Source: Ephemerocybe angulata (lineage: Eukaryota > Basidiomycota > Agaricomycetes > Agaricales > Psathyrellaceae). From it: a DNA stretch of 64,000 nt. This document shows positions 46,241-56,760 of the stretch, in pieces. Within the stretch, counting starts at the first letter, position 1, and each line of letters starts with the position of its first letter. The notes under the pieces were generated by a model. It worked only from the letters and a program-made list of their open reading frames with translations, searched no databases and had not been told where the DNA came from. Where the stretch lies: the NCBI GenBank assembly GCA_013368325.1, contig JAACJK010000229.1, positions 124,001 through 188,000 of the forward strand, read 5' to 3'. The position numbers and the translations under genes are program-made.

Positions 46241-46654
46241 CTTCGTTGCGTATCTCGGACATAATACTTGGTACCAAAAGACGAGGGTCAGTGTCGTGGA
46301 TCTGCTTATGTCCCACTGACGGGGGGCATTGACATGGTAACTGCACTTACAAAGCTGAGCAATAAACGTGGGTCTGACCGTCTGATGGATGAATGGGGCG
46401 ATTCCAAACGGGAACCTCAAGGTATAACTCCGCGGTTTGTTACATTTAAGCAAAGCAAAGTTTATACCTAGTATAAAGTAGACGTGATACTACAATAGGA
46501 TTAATTGACACGACACCCAGCTAGGGCTTGCGATGATTTTCGTCGATTTGAAAGATAGCATAGTGAGGGAAATTGTTGATTGGCTCGCGGGTTGGCTCGC
46601 AGGTGCGGCCTTCTGCTCGTCCGTTGGGGTGTGGTACAAGGGTTTCCCCCAGGT

Positions 46655-47052
46655 TCATGGCTTACACTGGTGGTCCCCTGTCAAGTGGGCGTTGTACTGC
46701 AACCAATGTGAGAGTGTGCGAGTAATCGTGGATGGATAGAAATGGAGGGCTTACGTAGTTAGGGACGACGAACTGTCTGGGGCAGAAGGGGCACTTCATT
46801 AGACTCTGACGGCGCTCCAAACGCTCGGAGAGGTCGCTAATTAGGTCACGGGTAGAGATGCTGGCCAGAGCATCTCCAATGTCTCGTACGCTCAGTTCAT
46901 CGATGTATTCCCTGGCGTGAAGGGTATCCTAGTGACAGGCGCATTGTAATTAGTACAGTTAGCGGAAGAGGAGAAGATTTACCCACATCCGAATGAGCAT
47001 ACACGAAGTTTGCAAGTGCGAGAGCGAGGGAGGTAATGATGGAGACACGCAT
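46655..47052 (-). CDS. Secreted precursor with dibasic site and canonical C2H2 finger, copy 4
   Basis: Exons (minus) 47052-46987, 46928-46755 and 46696-46655; 93 aa. The signal peptide is MRVSIITSLALALANFVYA. The pro-region (AREYIDELSVRD, DLISDLSERLE) ends in Arg-Arg. The last 30 residues hold C-x2-C-x3-F-x5-Y-x2-H-x4-H (CPFCPRQF...NAHLTGDH), matching the C2H2 consensus with Tyr in the usual Leu position. Introns are 58 bp (GTGGGT...CACTAG) and 58 bp (GTAAGC...TTGCAG); the second splits the finger at the same position as in copy 1, and the first matches the first intron of copy 2. It is the most diverged but best-formed finger of the family. Confidence 0.78.
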
Positions 47053-48056
47053 TTCAGAGGTTGCCTTGAGATGATGTCGGTTGGTAAGGTGAAGGGACTT
47101 TGAGGCGTCCGAGTTCAATGTGGAAGCGGTTTCGAGGTTAAAGTGCACAAGGGTGCGTTGAAATGCGAGAATATAGTGGATCTTTGGGAGCAGTGGCTCC
47201 TCGCCTCGTGCAGGTATATAGAGGAAACAGGGCGGGTGATGCCAAATCGTTCGCCCGCATGCAGAGGCATAGCCTTGGCATCGCCCAGACCGTCTGAAGG
47301 CAATGCGCGATGCATGGCTGAAGTCGCCGGATCACTCCTATCAATGCTATCGCGTGCTAAAGCATCAAACGAGTCTTGAGGCTAAACCATTATCTGGCGC
47401 CTAAGCGCGGGCGCGCCTCAATCGCCGGACCAGAAAGAAAGTGAAACTACGGGAACAGCGGGGATACTTAAACTGCTGAAACATGTAAGGGCCACTCCAG
47501 TGCACCAAAAAAGGGCGGGTCTTGCGACTGTCCGTAACGCAATGCCAGACTACCGACGAGCGGGCCCAAGGAGACGCCTGTCCAATGGATACCGTACTTG
47601 ATCGAGATGGTTCGGGATCTTCATGGTGGGTTAACAAGTGTCCCCTTGACAGTTCTTGAAGCCACTGATGGAAGATCCATCAGGGGCTATACGGCTTCGC
47701 GAACGTGCGCGGGCCATGAGACTCATCGGGCGGGATGCCGATCTATGCCGATGGTGGGCTATTACGCGTGACAGCACGCGGTGGACCGTTTCGTCCGACC
47801 TGATTTCGATACCCATACTAGCCTATACTGTTATCACGACTTGGAAACTCCTTCTTATTAGTACTAACCAGTGTAATCGGCTATAGGGAATTTTACTTCA
47901 ATTCTCTTTGTGAGGATGGCATCGCCCCTTGCGCTACAACGATGCGGCGGAGGCGCGAGACCGGAGACGCATCAGGACGCATCTCGTGGTTCCACTGGAT
48001 CCGGATGCAATCCGGCGACAAGGCGAGACGAGGTCTCAAATCCACGCGGCGTGTCG
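47053..48056. other. Intergenic region, no gene seen
   Basis: Upstream region of copy 4 (minus; TATATAC at about 47214-47220) and of copy 2 (plus). No credible gene. Confidence 0.4.
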
Positions 48057-48200
48057 CTGATAGGTAAAAGATCTGCATGCCGTCTACGACGATCCGTGCA
48101 TAATTACTTAAAAGACACGGGGCCAGGGCCAGAAAGTGGCAGCATCCGTCCCCGCCCCCAGTTCCTTGCCAGTTCCCCAACGCCAAGTCCAGACCCCATT

Positions 48201-48737
48201 ATGCGCCTCTCATTGATTGCCCTCGTACCCCTTACTGCCCTCTTAAGTTCCGTGGTACACGCTCGCAGCGACGTATGTATACGTATATTCTCAAAAGGTC
48301 CCCTCGTGACTAACCCCGAATCTGTCAAGTATACGTACGAAGCAAGAGAACACATCGACGAACTTGCAACACGTGCCTTCGACGACTCTCTACTCACAAC
48401 ACGGCAAGACCTGGCCGACCTCTCAACTAGAGACCTCCTGAATGAACTCCAAGACCGCCTTCAGCGCAGGGAATCCACATTGGAGCGCCTGAAGCGCTGG
48501 CTCAAAATGAAATGGCCAAGCGGTAAATACTACTGTGTAGAATGTGGCGGTACCTACGCACGGCCTTACACGAAAAGCGAAGTACGTTTGTCGTCGCCGA
48601 ACGCTGTGCTGCCGCTTATGATTGACTCGATTTTGTAGGCTATAAAACATATCAAGGAATCTGGGTCAAAACATATCCTATGGATTAAGAATGGAAAGAA
48701 TGGAGAACCAATCGACTTTATCTGGAAGCCACAATGA
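48201..48737 (+). CDS. Secreted precursor with dibasic site and finger, copy 2
   Basis: Exons 48201-48272, 48330-48581 and 48639-48737; 140 aa. The signal peptide is MRLSLIALVPLTALLSSVVH plus Ala; the pro-region (YEAREHIDELATRAF, DLADLSTRDLLNELQDRLQ) ends in Arg-Arg, then a basic linker (RLKRWLKMKWPSG) absent from copy 1. The finger is C-x2-C-x15-H-x7-H (CVECGGTY...AIKHIKESGSKH), three residues longer than a standard C2H2 loop. Intron 1 (GTATGT...GTCAAG) passes through frame as open sequence. Promoter words GTAGGTAAAAGATCTGC-like (48061) and AAAGACACGGGGCCAGGGCC are shared with copy 3. Confidence 0.75.
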
Positions 48738-49320
48738 GCCATCAGCCCGTTGCTCTCCCCCGGGTGACTCCTGGGTGGTCTCGGGCGACTGCCGGCACTC
48801 CTGGGCAACTCCTGGGTGATGCTTGGCTGATGCTGGTTACCGGGTGGGGGCTCTGGGGCATACTCCGGGTGGGGTTTAGCGGGAGGTGCCTCCTGGTTCT
48901 GCGGGCGCTTCAGGGAGTGCTAGAGGGCCGGAAACTGTACACATTGATTTGGGGGGAGTACGAGATAAAGCATGTTCATATTACCCTTGAAAATTAGTGG
49001 GCATATGTATGATGGGGTCAGGATGAGCCTCTCCAGCTCGTGATTTTTGTGAGATCGCCCAATGGTTGGACACATTTGTGAGTACCGGGCGCGGGGATAT
49101 GGGAGACAATATGTCGTGAAAAGTCAGCCCCATTGCCCATTCCGCAATGTCCTTGTACTAACATTTAGCTCGGTCACAGACCAATCACAGACCCGAGCTA
49201 GCCGTGCCGCCGCTCGCGCCCGATATCCAGGGCATACAAGAATATCAAGCGCGCACTTGCTGCTCCCTGGGGCTCCGTCGTCGTTGGCTTGGGGATTGTC
49301 GATGTGGTTGGTATTACCCG
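48738..49320. other. Interval between copies 2 and 3
   Basis: Holds short imperfect CTCCTGGGTGA-type repeats at about 48760-48850; otherwise no gene seen. Confidence 0.35.
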
Positions 49321-49330
49321 ACCCTGCGAG

Positions 49331-49952
49331 TAGGTAAAAGATCTGCAAGCCGTCTACGACGATCCTTGGCACTTGCATAGAGATACTTATAAGACACGGG
49401 GCCAGGGCCAGCAAGTGGCAGATATCGACCACATCTGTCCCCGCCCCCAGTTCCCCAAGCCAACGCTCACAGCGACGTATGGATACATATATTCTCAAAC
49501 GGTCCCCATCGTGACTAACGCTCCCGTCCACCCCGAATCTGTCAAGTATACGTACGAAGCAAGAGAACATATCGACGAACTCGCAACGCGTGCCTTCGAT
49601 GGCTCACTACTCACAACACGGCATGACCTGGCCGACCTCTCAAGTTTCAACTAGAGACCTCCTAAATGAACTCGAAGACCGCCTTCAGCACACGGAGGAA
49701 TCCAAATCGGACCGCCTGAAGCGCTGGATCAAAATGAGATGGCCAAGCGGTAAATACCAGTGTGTGCAATGTGGCATTGATACTGCATGGATTCACAAGG
49801 AAAACGACGTACATTTGTCGTCGCCGAACACTGTGCTGCCGCTTATGATTGACTCGATTTTGTAGGTTATGAAACATATCAAGGAAAAAGGTACAAACCA
49901 TGACCTATGGCGTAAGATTGGAAAGGATGGAAAGCCGAGTACTAGGAGGTAG
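49331..49952 (+). pseudogene. Secreted-finger precursor copy 3, broken
   Basis: The promoter block (49386-49418) and the region from CGCTCACAGCGACGTATG onward closely follow copy 2. Two lesions are visible: the segment coding for the ATG and signal peptide is deleted between CCCCAAG and CGCTCACAGCGACG, and about 7 nt (AGTTTCA) are inserted within the DLADLS-TRDLL region, shifting frame to a stop at about 49652. The downstream finger (CVQCGIDT...VMKHIKEKGTNH, intron GTACAT...TTGTAG) is still well preserved, so the loss is recent. The dibasic Arg-Arg is replaced by His-Thr. Confidence 0.7.
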
Positions 49953-50494
49953 TGCCGGGTCTAAGTCCTCTATCTCCTCGATTGGCGATATAAATACTGT
50001 ATATATTTTACGGTACGGGTCAGTTACGGGTAGAACGAATAAAACTTTGAAGGAGGTACTCGCATCGCGGTCGCGGTACCTGACTGAGGTTGAGGCTGGC
50101 AATAATTTTCTCTTCGTAAAGGCACGCTAAATAAATAAATATAACGAGCATCGGATGGGGACAATGGGGAGAACATGGTGTACACGGTTTAACACAGCGT
50201 ACTACTTATTTGGGCCGGTACGGATATATTTCTATTTCTTCAGTTGAGGACCGATCTGCTGAAATCACACTCGGAGTATCTAAGACAGGAGTGCCTTCAG
50301 TACGAGGCATCATTCATTCAGATTATGCGCTGGCCTGCTCGCTGAGTAGGAATCGGAATCCTATGAATTCGATGGGCGCTTATTTCACGATCAAGTTCGT
50401 GATTGATGGTACCTGGCCAGCGGGCTTCCAGAAGGCCTTGCCAAACAGCACCAACTTGCTGCGTAAAGTTGCCAGCGCGCTCCGAGCAGCTCGT

Positions 50495-50712
50495 CTACTG
50501 TACTTCTTGTCTACTTCGCACTTGGATTCTTTCCAGCTCTTCAGCCTGTTTCCACCGCTCGTTCAGCGCTCGAAGGACGGCATGACGATGGAGTCGGAAC
50601 CGAGTCACCCAATCGAAAGGCGTATATACGAGCCCGAAATCGCATCCCGACGTAGTTTTGTTCTCGAGCGTGGACAGCACGTCGGAGTATATGGAGCGCA
50701 CGGACGCTTGAC
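50495..50712 (-). pseudogene. Fragment of the F-box gene family
   Basis: The minus-strand sequence CTCCGACGTGCTGTCCACGC and the peptide CDFGLVYTPFD match the F-box paralogue at 62.3-64 kb (SSDMLSTLY and WDFGLVYTPFD). The fragment ends abruptly at about 50710, where a plus-strand piece of the ubiquitin-like family begins. Confidence 0.6.
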
Positions 50713-51320
50713 AGGAGCTCGAATGGGTCGTCGACGCGGCGCCGAATGGGGTCTTGAAGGAAGTGGCTAGCGGGATGGAGATGTCGTACCTTTATTGGGA
50801 GGCGGAGATGACTGCGCAGGGACTCCTTTCGCCCCCCGCGTCACCTCAGCTCAGTGCCGTCGCTGAGGAGACCTTCGTTCCGAACCGTCCGACCCTCGAC
50901 GCGTCCAACTCTGTCGTGCTCGAGGTCGCGAAGATGACTCCATACCTCGACAGCTCTCTCAAGGCGCTAGGTCTCCACGTCGAAGTTCGCACATCGTTCA
51001 TCACGTACGTCCCATTTCCCCTCCCCATTGATCTCGTATACTAACACCACATCGATAGGCACTGGCTCCCTTCGCTCCTCAAGCACAAACACATCGCGCT
51101 CCGCTTCCTCCCCCAATCAGCCTACGAGCGCGCCGCGCCTCTCACCGTCGAGCCGACCCCCTCGGATGTGGTGGCGCGGATCTTCATGCTCTTCAAGGGG
51201 ATCGAGCGGTCGGCGGTGGACGTGAGCCGATGGGCGGGGGCGGTTGGTGTAGATTCAGAGAGGATGAATGACGCGGGGCTGTTCAGGGTCATTGAATGGG
51301 GTGGAAGGGAGGTTGTGTAG
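50713..51320 (+). pseudogene. 5'-truncated member of the ubiquitin-like fusion family
   Basis: Begins within the family's C-terminal domain (ELEWVVDAAPNGVLKEVASG), then MEMSYLYWEAEMT and YLDSSLKALGLHVEVRTSFIT. After the intron 51005-51058 (GTACGT...GATAG) comes [20 protein letters not shown] to the stop at 51320. All joins are in frame, but the N-terminal part and ubiquitin-like domain are missing, replaced by the inverted F-box fragment. Confidence 0.65.
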
Positions 51321-51592
51321 GCGGCGGGCATCCCACGAGGTCCACGTGGAAAAGTTGAAGTGTATCTGTACATATCGAAGTACCTTTTCTTACCACTCAA
51401 GTCAATTGACCTTTTGCTATCCGCCATGTTCTATGTTTTCCAGGATCCTTCAGGCCTCCCCTCTTACCCGAACTGCACCCCGAATGCCGAGAACAACTGT
51501 AAGCACCAAGCTCCCCAATAGTGAAGTACGTATTATGCCCCCGTATCTCGACCTCTATCTCTGGATATCCAGATTCAATCATCGACTACTGG

Positions 51593-52412
51593 CTAGTTAA
51601 ACACCTCCATGCCACCCCACTCGATAACCCTGAACAACCCAGCATCGCGAACCTTCTTCAAATCGACGCCAACCAGGTCCGTCCAACGCCCAACATCCTC
51701 GCTCACCAGCTCGCGCGCCTCCGACCACACTGCAAGCTCGTTCGCCTTGACACCCTTGAAGAGAATGAAGATCCTCGCGACAGCGTCAGGGACGGGTTCG
51801 ACAATGAGAGGCGCGCCGCGCTCGTACAGCGACTGGGGGAGGAATCGAAGCGCCACATACTCGTACTTGAGCAAGGACGGCAGCCAGTATCTGCAGCCAC
51901 ATAGAGTTCAGCATAGGCCGAAGAGAGAGGGTGAGAGAGACGTACGTGATGAAAGAGGTGCGAGCTTCGACGTGTAGTCCCAATGCCTTGAGCGCGCCGT
52001 CCAAGTACGGAGTGATCTTCGCAACGGCGAGCAGGACGGTGTTCTTAGAATCCATACTCGCCTGATTCGGAGTGAAATGCGCGCCATCCACAGGAGAAGG
52101 CAACAGAGGTGGGGACACCAGCTCCTTTGGCGTCGTTTTGGCTTCCCAATAGAGGTACGAAACCTCTAGTCCGGTACCAACCTCGGTGAGGGTTCCGCTT
52201 GGCTCCGCGTCGACAACCCACTTCAGCTCCTGGCCGGTCTCGATGGTCCTCGCTGGCACGACGGGGTAGATGGCGGAGAACTTCCATCCATGGACGAGCG
52301 AGAAGGTGGTAGAGATGCGCATGGCACTCTGTGGGTACAGGTAGATCACAGGCTTATCGAAGTTCGAACCCCATGTTTTCATCCATACGGAGGGTGTCGT
52401 TGTTCCGAACAC
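51593..52412 (-). CDS. Ubiquitin-fusion family C-terminal domain, 5' end uncertain
   Basis: Minus-strand exons about 52412-51946 and 51890-51593 (intron 55 bp, GTACGT...CTGCAG). Encodes [86 protein letters not shown] and the end [13 protein letters not shown]. All motifs of the family's C-terminal domain are intact, but no ubiquitin-like segment is found upstream; a short open stretch in another frame (DTLSGLRVRNNDTL) near 52400-52470 hints at a shifted remnant. It could be expressed from an ATG near 52412 or be a 5'-broken gene. Confidence 0.6.
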
Positions 52413-52439
52413 GAAGGCCTGACAAGGTGTCGCCAGCCA

Positions 52440-52771
52440 ATACCTCCTTACCTTTGGCTCCCCTCACTATCCACCAATACGTCGCGCTTCACCTCTTACC
52501 TCAGACAGCGTATGAGCATGCTGCACCCTTCAAGATTGAACCGACGCCAGACGTGGTGACCTGAGTATTCATGCTTTTTCAAGGGAATTGAAGAGAGCGA
52601 GTTAGGGGTGTGGGGTGAAGGATCTGAGCGAGCGACTCGGAAGGAGGAGGTCGAGCGATGGACGACTGTGGTTGGGATTGATTTGGAGAGGTTAAAAATC
52701 CCTGCGTTGTTCAGGTTGCTCGAATGGGGCGAGATGGAGGTTAAAAGGCGAGGGATTACACTCTCGGTGTA
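52440..52771 (+). pseudogene. Degenerate C-terminal fragment of the same family
   Basis: HQYVALHLLPQTAYEHAAPF, then a stop codon right after PTPDVV, then FMLFQG and an ending like FRLLEWGEMEV. It lies between the 51.6-kb gene and the intact 53-kb gene, in the latter's orientation. Confidence 0.65.
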
Positions 52772-52969
52772 ATTCTCTTTCGTGTTTCCCAACGATGGCG
52801 ACTGGAAACGAGTCTAGCACTTTGACTGTGAACCGAATATGGCCTCGGATCATTATGTGGGGTATTTGCCGCTGTTGTTGATACATGAGGTCTCCGCGAG
52901 GCCTTGGGCGCTTATCTACTTTGCTCTCAAACATCATCGTCCCGCATCGAAGCCAGACCATATTTCAAG

Positions 52970-54540
52970 ATGGCAGAACCTGGGAAAGGCCCATCGAGCG
53001 ACAGTATGATCGTTCTGCAACATAAGCAAAACAAAGTTCTCGTCAACATCCCCGCCGCTGTGACAGCCCAGTCAGACTTATTCCACACTGTGAGTGCGCC
53101 AGAACCACCTGTGCTTGATCCCTTTGAGAAATCGTACATCAAATTTTCCGTGAGGACTACTAACAGAGGTAGATCTGTAGTACCTCCAGAACGAAGCGGT
53201 CAAACGCTTCCCCGATGTAGGGCCTGATAACACCAAGGTTACGTTCTGGACGACCGACCTCCTTGGGTTTGAGGGCGATGAGGTTGAAGTTTCCGATGGA
53301 GTTCTACTTAACTTAAGTAAAGAGGTCCGTAAGCTGATTGTGAAGGGGCCATTGAATGTACCGTGAGTGAAATTCTCAACGATGTTGTTCCATCCATACT
53401 CACACTCCTCAATCGAGGACATTCTACAGGGCTTTGGAACCGCCTGTCCCAATCGACAACATGCAGATATGTGTCAGGACCCTCACCGGAAAGACCTTTG
53501 GACTAGTCTGCAAATCTAGTGACTGCGTCAAGGACATCAAATCAAAGATCCAGGACAAAGAAGGCATCCCCGCTGACCAGCAGCGCTTGCTTTTCGCCGA
53601 ACGTCACCTGCAGGACGATTTAACTCTGTCAGACTATCATATAACAAACGGAAGTCCGATACTCCTCATACTAAAGCTCAGAGGCGACAAGCCGGTCATA
53701 TACCTCTTTCCTCCCATTGCGACCCGTGTCACGACAAGGCTCTCGCTCGTACCGGAGTGGAAGTTCTCGGCTTTGTATCCTATCGCACCTGTCACCAAGG
53801 AAAGCACAGGTGCTGGACAAAGGGTAGAGTGGATTGTGGATGCCGAACCAAGTGGTATCTTGAACGAAGTATCCACAGGACTGGAGGTTTCGTATCTCTA
53901 CTGGGAAGCGAAGTAAGTCCTAAGTCCCGTGGCGTCGACTCATCCCAATCATGACGGTGGCTCATGTGTTTCATAGGACTACTTCCAAAGGACTCTTAAC
54001 ACCGCCAGCTTCTCCTCGATCTTCGACTGTTGGGTTAGATACGTCGGTTGAGCGTGTCTTCGTCCCCAATCGGCCGATTATTGAACCTACGAACGCTATC
54101 GTACTCGAGGTCAGAAAGGTTGCTTCCTACTTGGACCGTGCCCTAAGGGCTTTGGGCCTCCACGTCGAGGCCCGGACGTCATTCATCACGTATGTCCTCC
54201 GCCTTTAATATTTATCGACACTGACCCGAGTATCTTCTGGTATAGCTACTGGCTTCCCTCGCTCCTCAACCATCAACATGTTGCCCTTCGCTTCCTTCCC
54301 CAATCCACCTATGAACATGCTGCGCCTCTTGAGGTCGACCCCGCTCCCGACGTTGTAGCGCGCATCTTCATGCTATTCAAGGGAGTTCAAGAGAAGGAGC
54401 TTGGGCCCTGGGCTGGCGCGTGCGAACGGGCAGAGGAAGGCGGTGATCGGTGGGTTGATGTGGTTGGGGTCGACGTTGGGAAGCTTCAGGATAAAGCCTT
54501 GTTCAGGGTCATTGAATGGGGAGGTATGGAGGTTCTATAG
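52970..54540 (+). CDS. Ubiquitin-like domain fused to an unknown C-terminal domain (intact)
   Basis: Exons 52970-53089, 53181-53362, 53430-53912, 53977-54189 and 54246-54540; 430 aa; introns 56-91 bp, all in frame. Residues 1-111 are a family-specific N-terminal region ([27 protein letters not shown]). Residues 112-187 align without gaps to the 76 residues of ubiquitin, about 44 identical by my count, but end LRGD instead of LRGG, so release by deubiquitinases is not expected; the Lys48 and Lys63 positions are Arg and Asn, while Lys11, 27, 29 and 33 are kept. The remaining 240 aa ([49 protein letters not shown]) form an unrecognised conserved domain. It may target proteins to ubiquitin or proteasome pathways; this is inference. 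Confidence 0.85.
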
Positions 54541-55285
54541 GGTGCCTTGTTTCATACGCAAACGGAAATGTTTTGTAATTGATAGTCTGAGTGGTTTCAA
54601 GCCTTTATTCCGTTCGACGCAGGGAGCGTTCTCTTCAAGGATCCGAACACAAGATCGGATTGAGGCTTGGGAGAGGAAGAGCTACCTTTTGATACTAGTA
54701 TATCTCCGTCCGCGACCTGATTGCCTTCGCCTTCGAGTTAGCGAAATTCCACAATACATCGCGCATCGATAAGTTACCCTATACGAACACTCCAGGCAGG
54801 AGTTAGGACGGTTAACGAGGCTGTCAATGTGAAATCGGACCTTTGAATGCCTTACCTTCAACGCCGGCCGCTCTCTATCCCCGACCCACTCTAAGTACAT
54901 ACTAGCGCAACACGAGGCACCAACGAGGCACCGGGGATGTAAAATAGGCCGACCTGGCCATATGCGTGCTTCTTCCTTTTCAGTGACAGTGCACAGGCGC
55001 CAGCGAAAGCGTTTCTGGTAAGAATCTTACCGCCGAGGGATGCGGTGAACTTACCCCCATCTTTATTCATTTGCCAATGGCGAAGGTTAGTAGGCTTCTC
55101 CAATGCTTTGCAGCATCGCCCTCCTTGCTATAGCAGCCAATAAAAGTGTCATGGAGCGGCCATGGAAATCTCCGTCTACGTAAGCCCGCATGAAGTCAAT
55201 CTGAATGAGAAGTTTGGTTCGCTTATATTGCGAGATGTTGAGGACACCAGAGCAGAAAGACCGCATTCCTCACCCCCACCCCAGA
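54541..55285. other. Intergenic region, no gene confirmed
   Basis: A minus-strand frame at 54891-55103 (starting MEKPTNLRHW) is open, but has no supporting domain or splice chain. Otherwise nothing recognised. Confidence 0.35.
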
Positions 55286-56523
55286 ATGGCGACGAAATAC
55301 GACCTCACTCATGTCGGCAATGTAATTGCTCGCGCTATGGCTGGGTCCATGACGGTTTCTCTTGTTGTTCTTGGTATGTTGATCTTCCGGGATATGCTGG
55401 CTCCGACTACTGGAGGCTCATCTCATGTCTGAATTTCAGGTATCCAACTCTTCATGTGCATCTATGGCTTGACGGTGTTCTTGGAGACGCCTCGCACAGC
55501 ACGGAAGGGTCGAGTGCCATACATCATTATCAATTTTGTCCTATTTTTCCTGCTTAGCATCTCGGCCCTCATGGACGTCAGATTCCTGTTCCGCCTTCTC
55601 TTTGAATCCACTTCTCCGAAAGATTTCATCGTACGAAGGCAGAATATGAGTGACGAACTGGTGTTCGCCAGTCAAGTTCTCAACTTGATAGTTATCTTTA
55701 TTGGGGACGCTGTGATGGTGAGTCAGACTATCGGGCCAGGAAATGCAAATCCTAACGCGAAGCCCATAGCTATGGCGATGCTACATGGTCTGGGCAGAGA
55801 AGCGATGGGTAATCATCCTACCGTGTCTTACATACGTCGCTTCCTTGAGTAAGTTCACGAATTTTGTATTGGATTCCGCTAACGCTATCACTCTCGCCAG
55901 TACTTGGCATCCTCGGTGCCGTTCCAATCCTCCGAGACCTCGCCACAAGTGACGGGAACTTGACCTTTATATCCATCTTCGTCTTCCTATCAGTCACCAC
56001 GAACATCCTGGTCACCATTCTCATATCTTCCCGCCTCGTTCACGCACGGCGCAGGCTATCCGGTATGCTCGGGGACTCCAACAAAACCCTCGGCCACTTC
56101 ACAGGGATCGTAGCTATCCTCATCGAGTCCGCCGTCCCTCTCTCAGTATTCGGGCTCGGATACGCGATCATCCTCGCTGTCACGAAGAACGGGGACCCGA
56201 AGCTCTTGCAGAAGGAAGTCGCAAACTACGTCTTCTCAGTTCTGTACTATTCCTTCGCGGTACGTCTGCATACCCTCTATGAATTGACGCTGATACTTAC
56301 CTTGGACTTTCGATAGGCGCTATCTCCACAAATGATCATCTTCCGTGTAACAACCGGAAGGTCGTGGGTAGGGTACCTGCACAAGTCCATATCGGGCACG
56401 AGCTGGGATGGTAACACTAAAAGCATTGCCTTCGCCCATACGGCGTCGTGTGGCTCGATTGCTGAGGAGCAATCTTTCTCTCCCCGGGAGTCAGGAGATG
56501 GGGAGGGTTCTATAAAAGTTTAG
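55286..56523 (+). CDS. Seven-helix integral membrane protein, uncharacterised fungal family
   Basis: Exons 55286-55373, 55440-55717, 55770-55848, 55901-56259 and 56317-56523; 336 aa; five exons with 52-66-bp introns, all in frame. About seven hydrophobic helices are visible: around MTVSLVVLGIQLFMCIYGL, YIIINFVLFFLLSIS, FASQVLNLIVIFIGDAVM, WVIILPCLTYVASL, FISIFVFLSVTTNILVTI, TGIVAILIESAVPLSVFGLG and VFSVLYYSF. After the fourth helix-like segment it has LWRCYMVWAEKRW, typical of basidiomycete receptor-like membrane proteins of unknown ligand. The C-terminal tail is Ser-rich and cytosolic-looking. A G-protein-coupled receptor role is possible but unproven. Confidence 0.8.
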
Positions 56524-56760
56524 TTTAAGCTGTAGTATAGATTGTCCTATCAGTACCCGCCGGGGACCGCGCTCGCAGAGTAAGCTGAGAATGCGAGTGT
56601 CGGTGTTACATTAGAGATACTAGACCCCAGACGCGATGACGCCCATTGATACATGAATATGATACAAATGAGTATGAAACCCAGGAACGAAAGCTAGTTG
56701 AAAGCGATATAGTACATCAAAGCGAGGGAGGGACAGAACGGATGAGCGTTCGGATGGGGA

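Noticed and set aside
48760..48900. CTCCTGGG-type repeats as a functional satellite
   Set aside because: Only a few irregular, diverged units over about 100 bp; likely simple-sequence drift.
53464..53691. A polyubiquitin or ubiquitin-ribosomal fusion gene
   Set aside because: The ubiquitin-like segment ends LRGD, carries several substitutions and is followed by an unrelated domain, not a ribosomal protein or a second ubiquitin.
54891..55103. Small minus-strand gene beginning MEKPTNLRHW
   Set aside because: Single short frame with no homology recognised and a splice-like GTAAGTTC inside it; not enough support.
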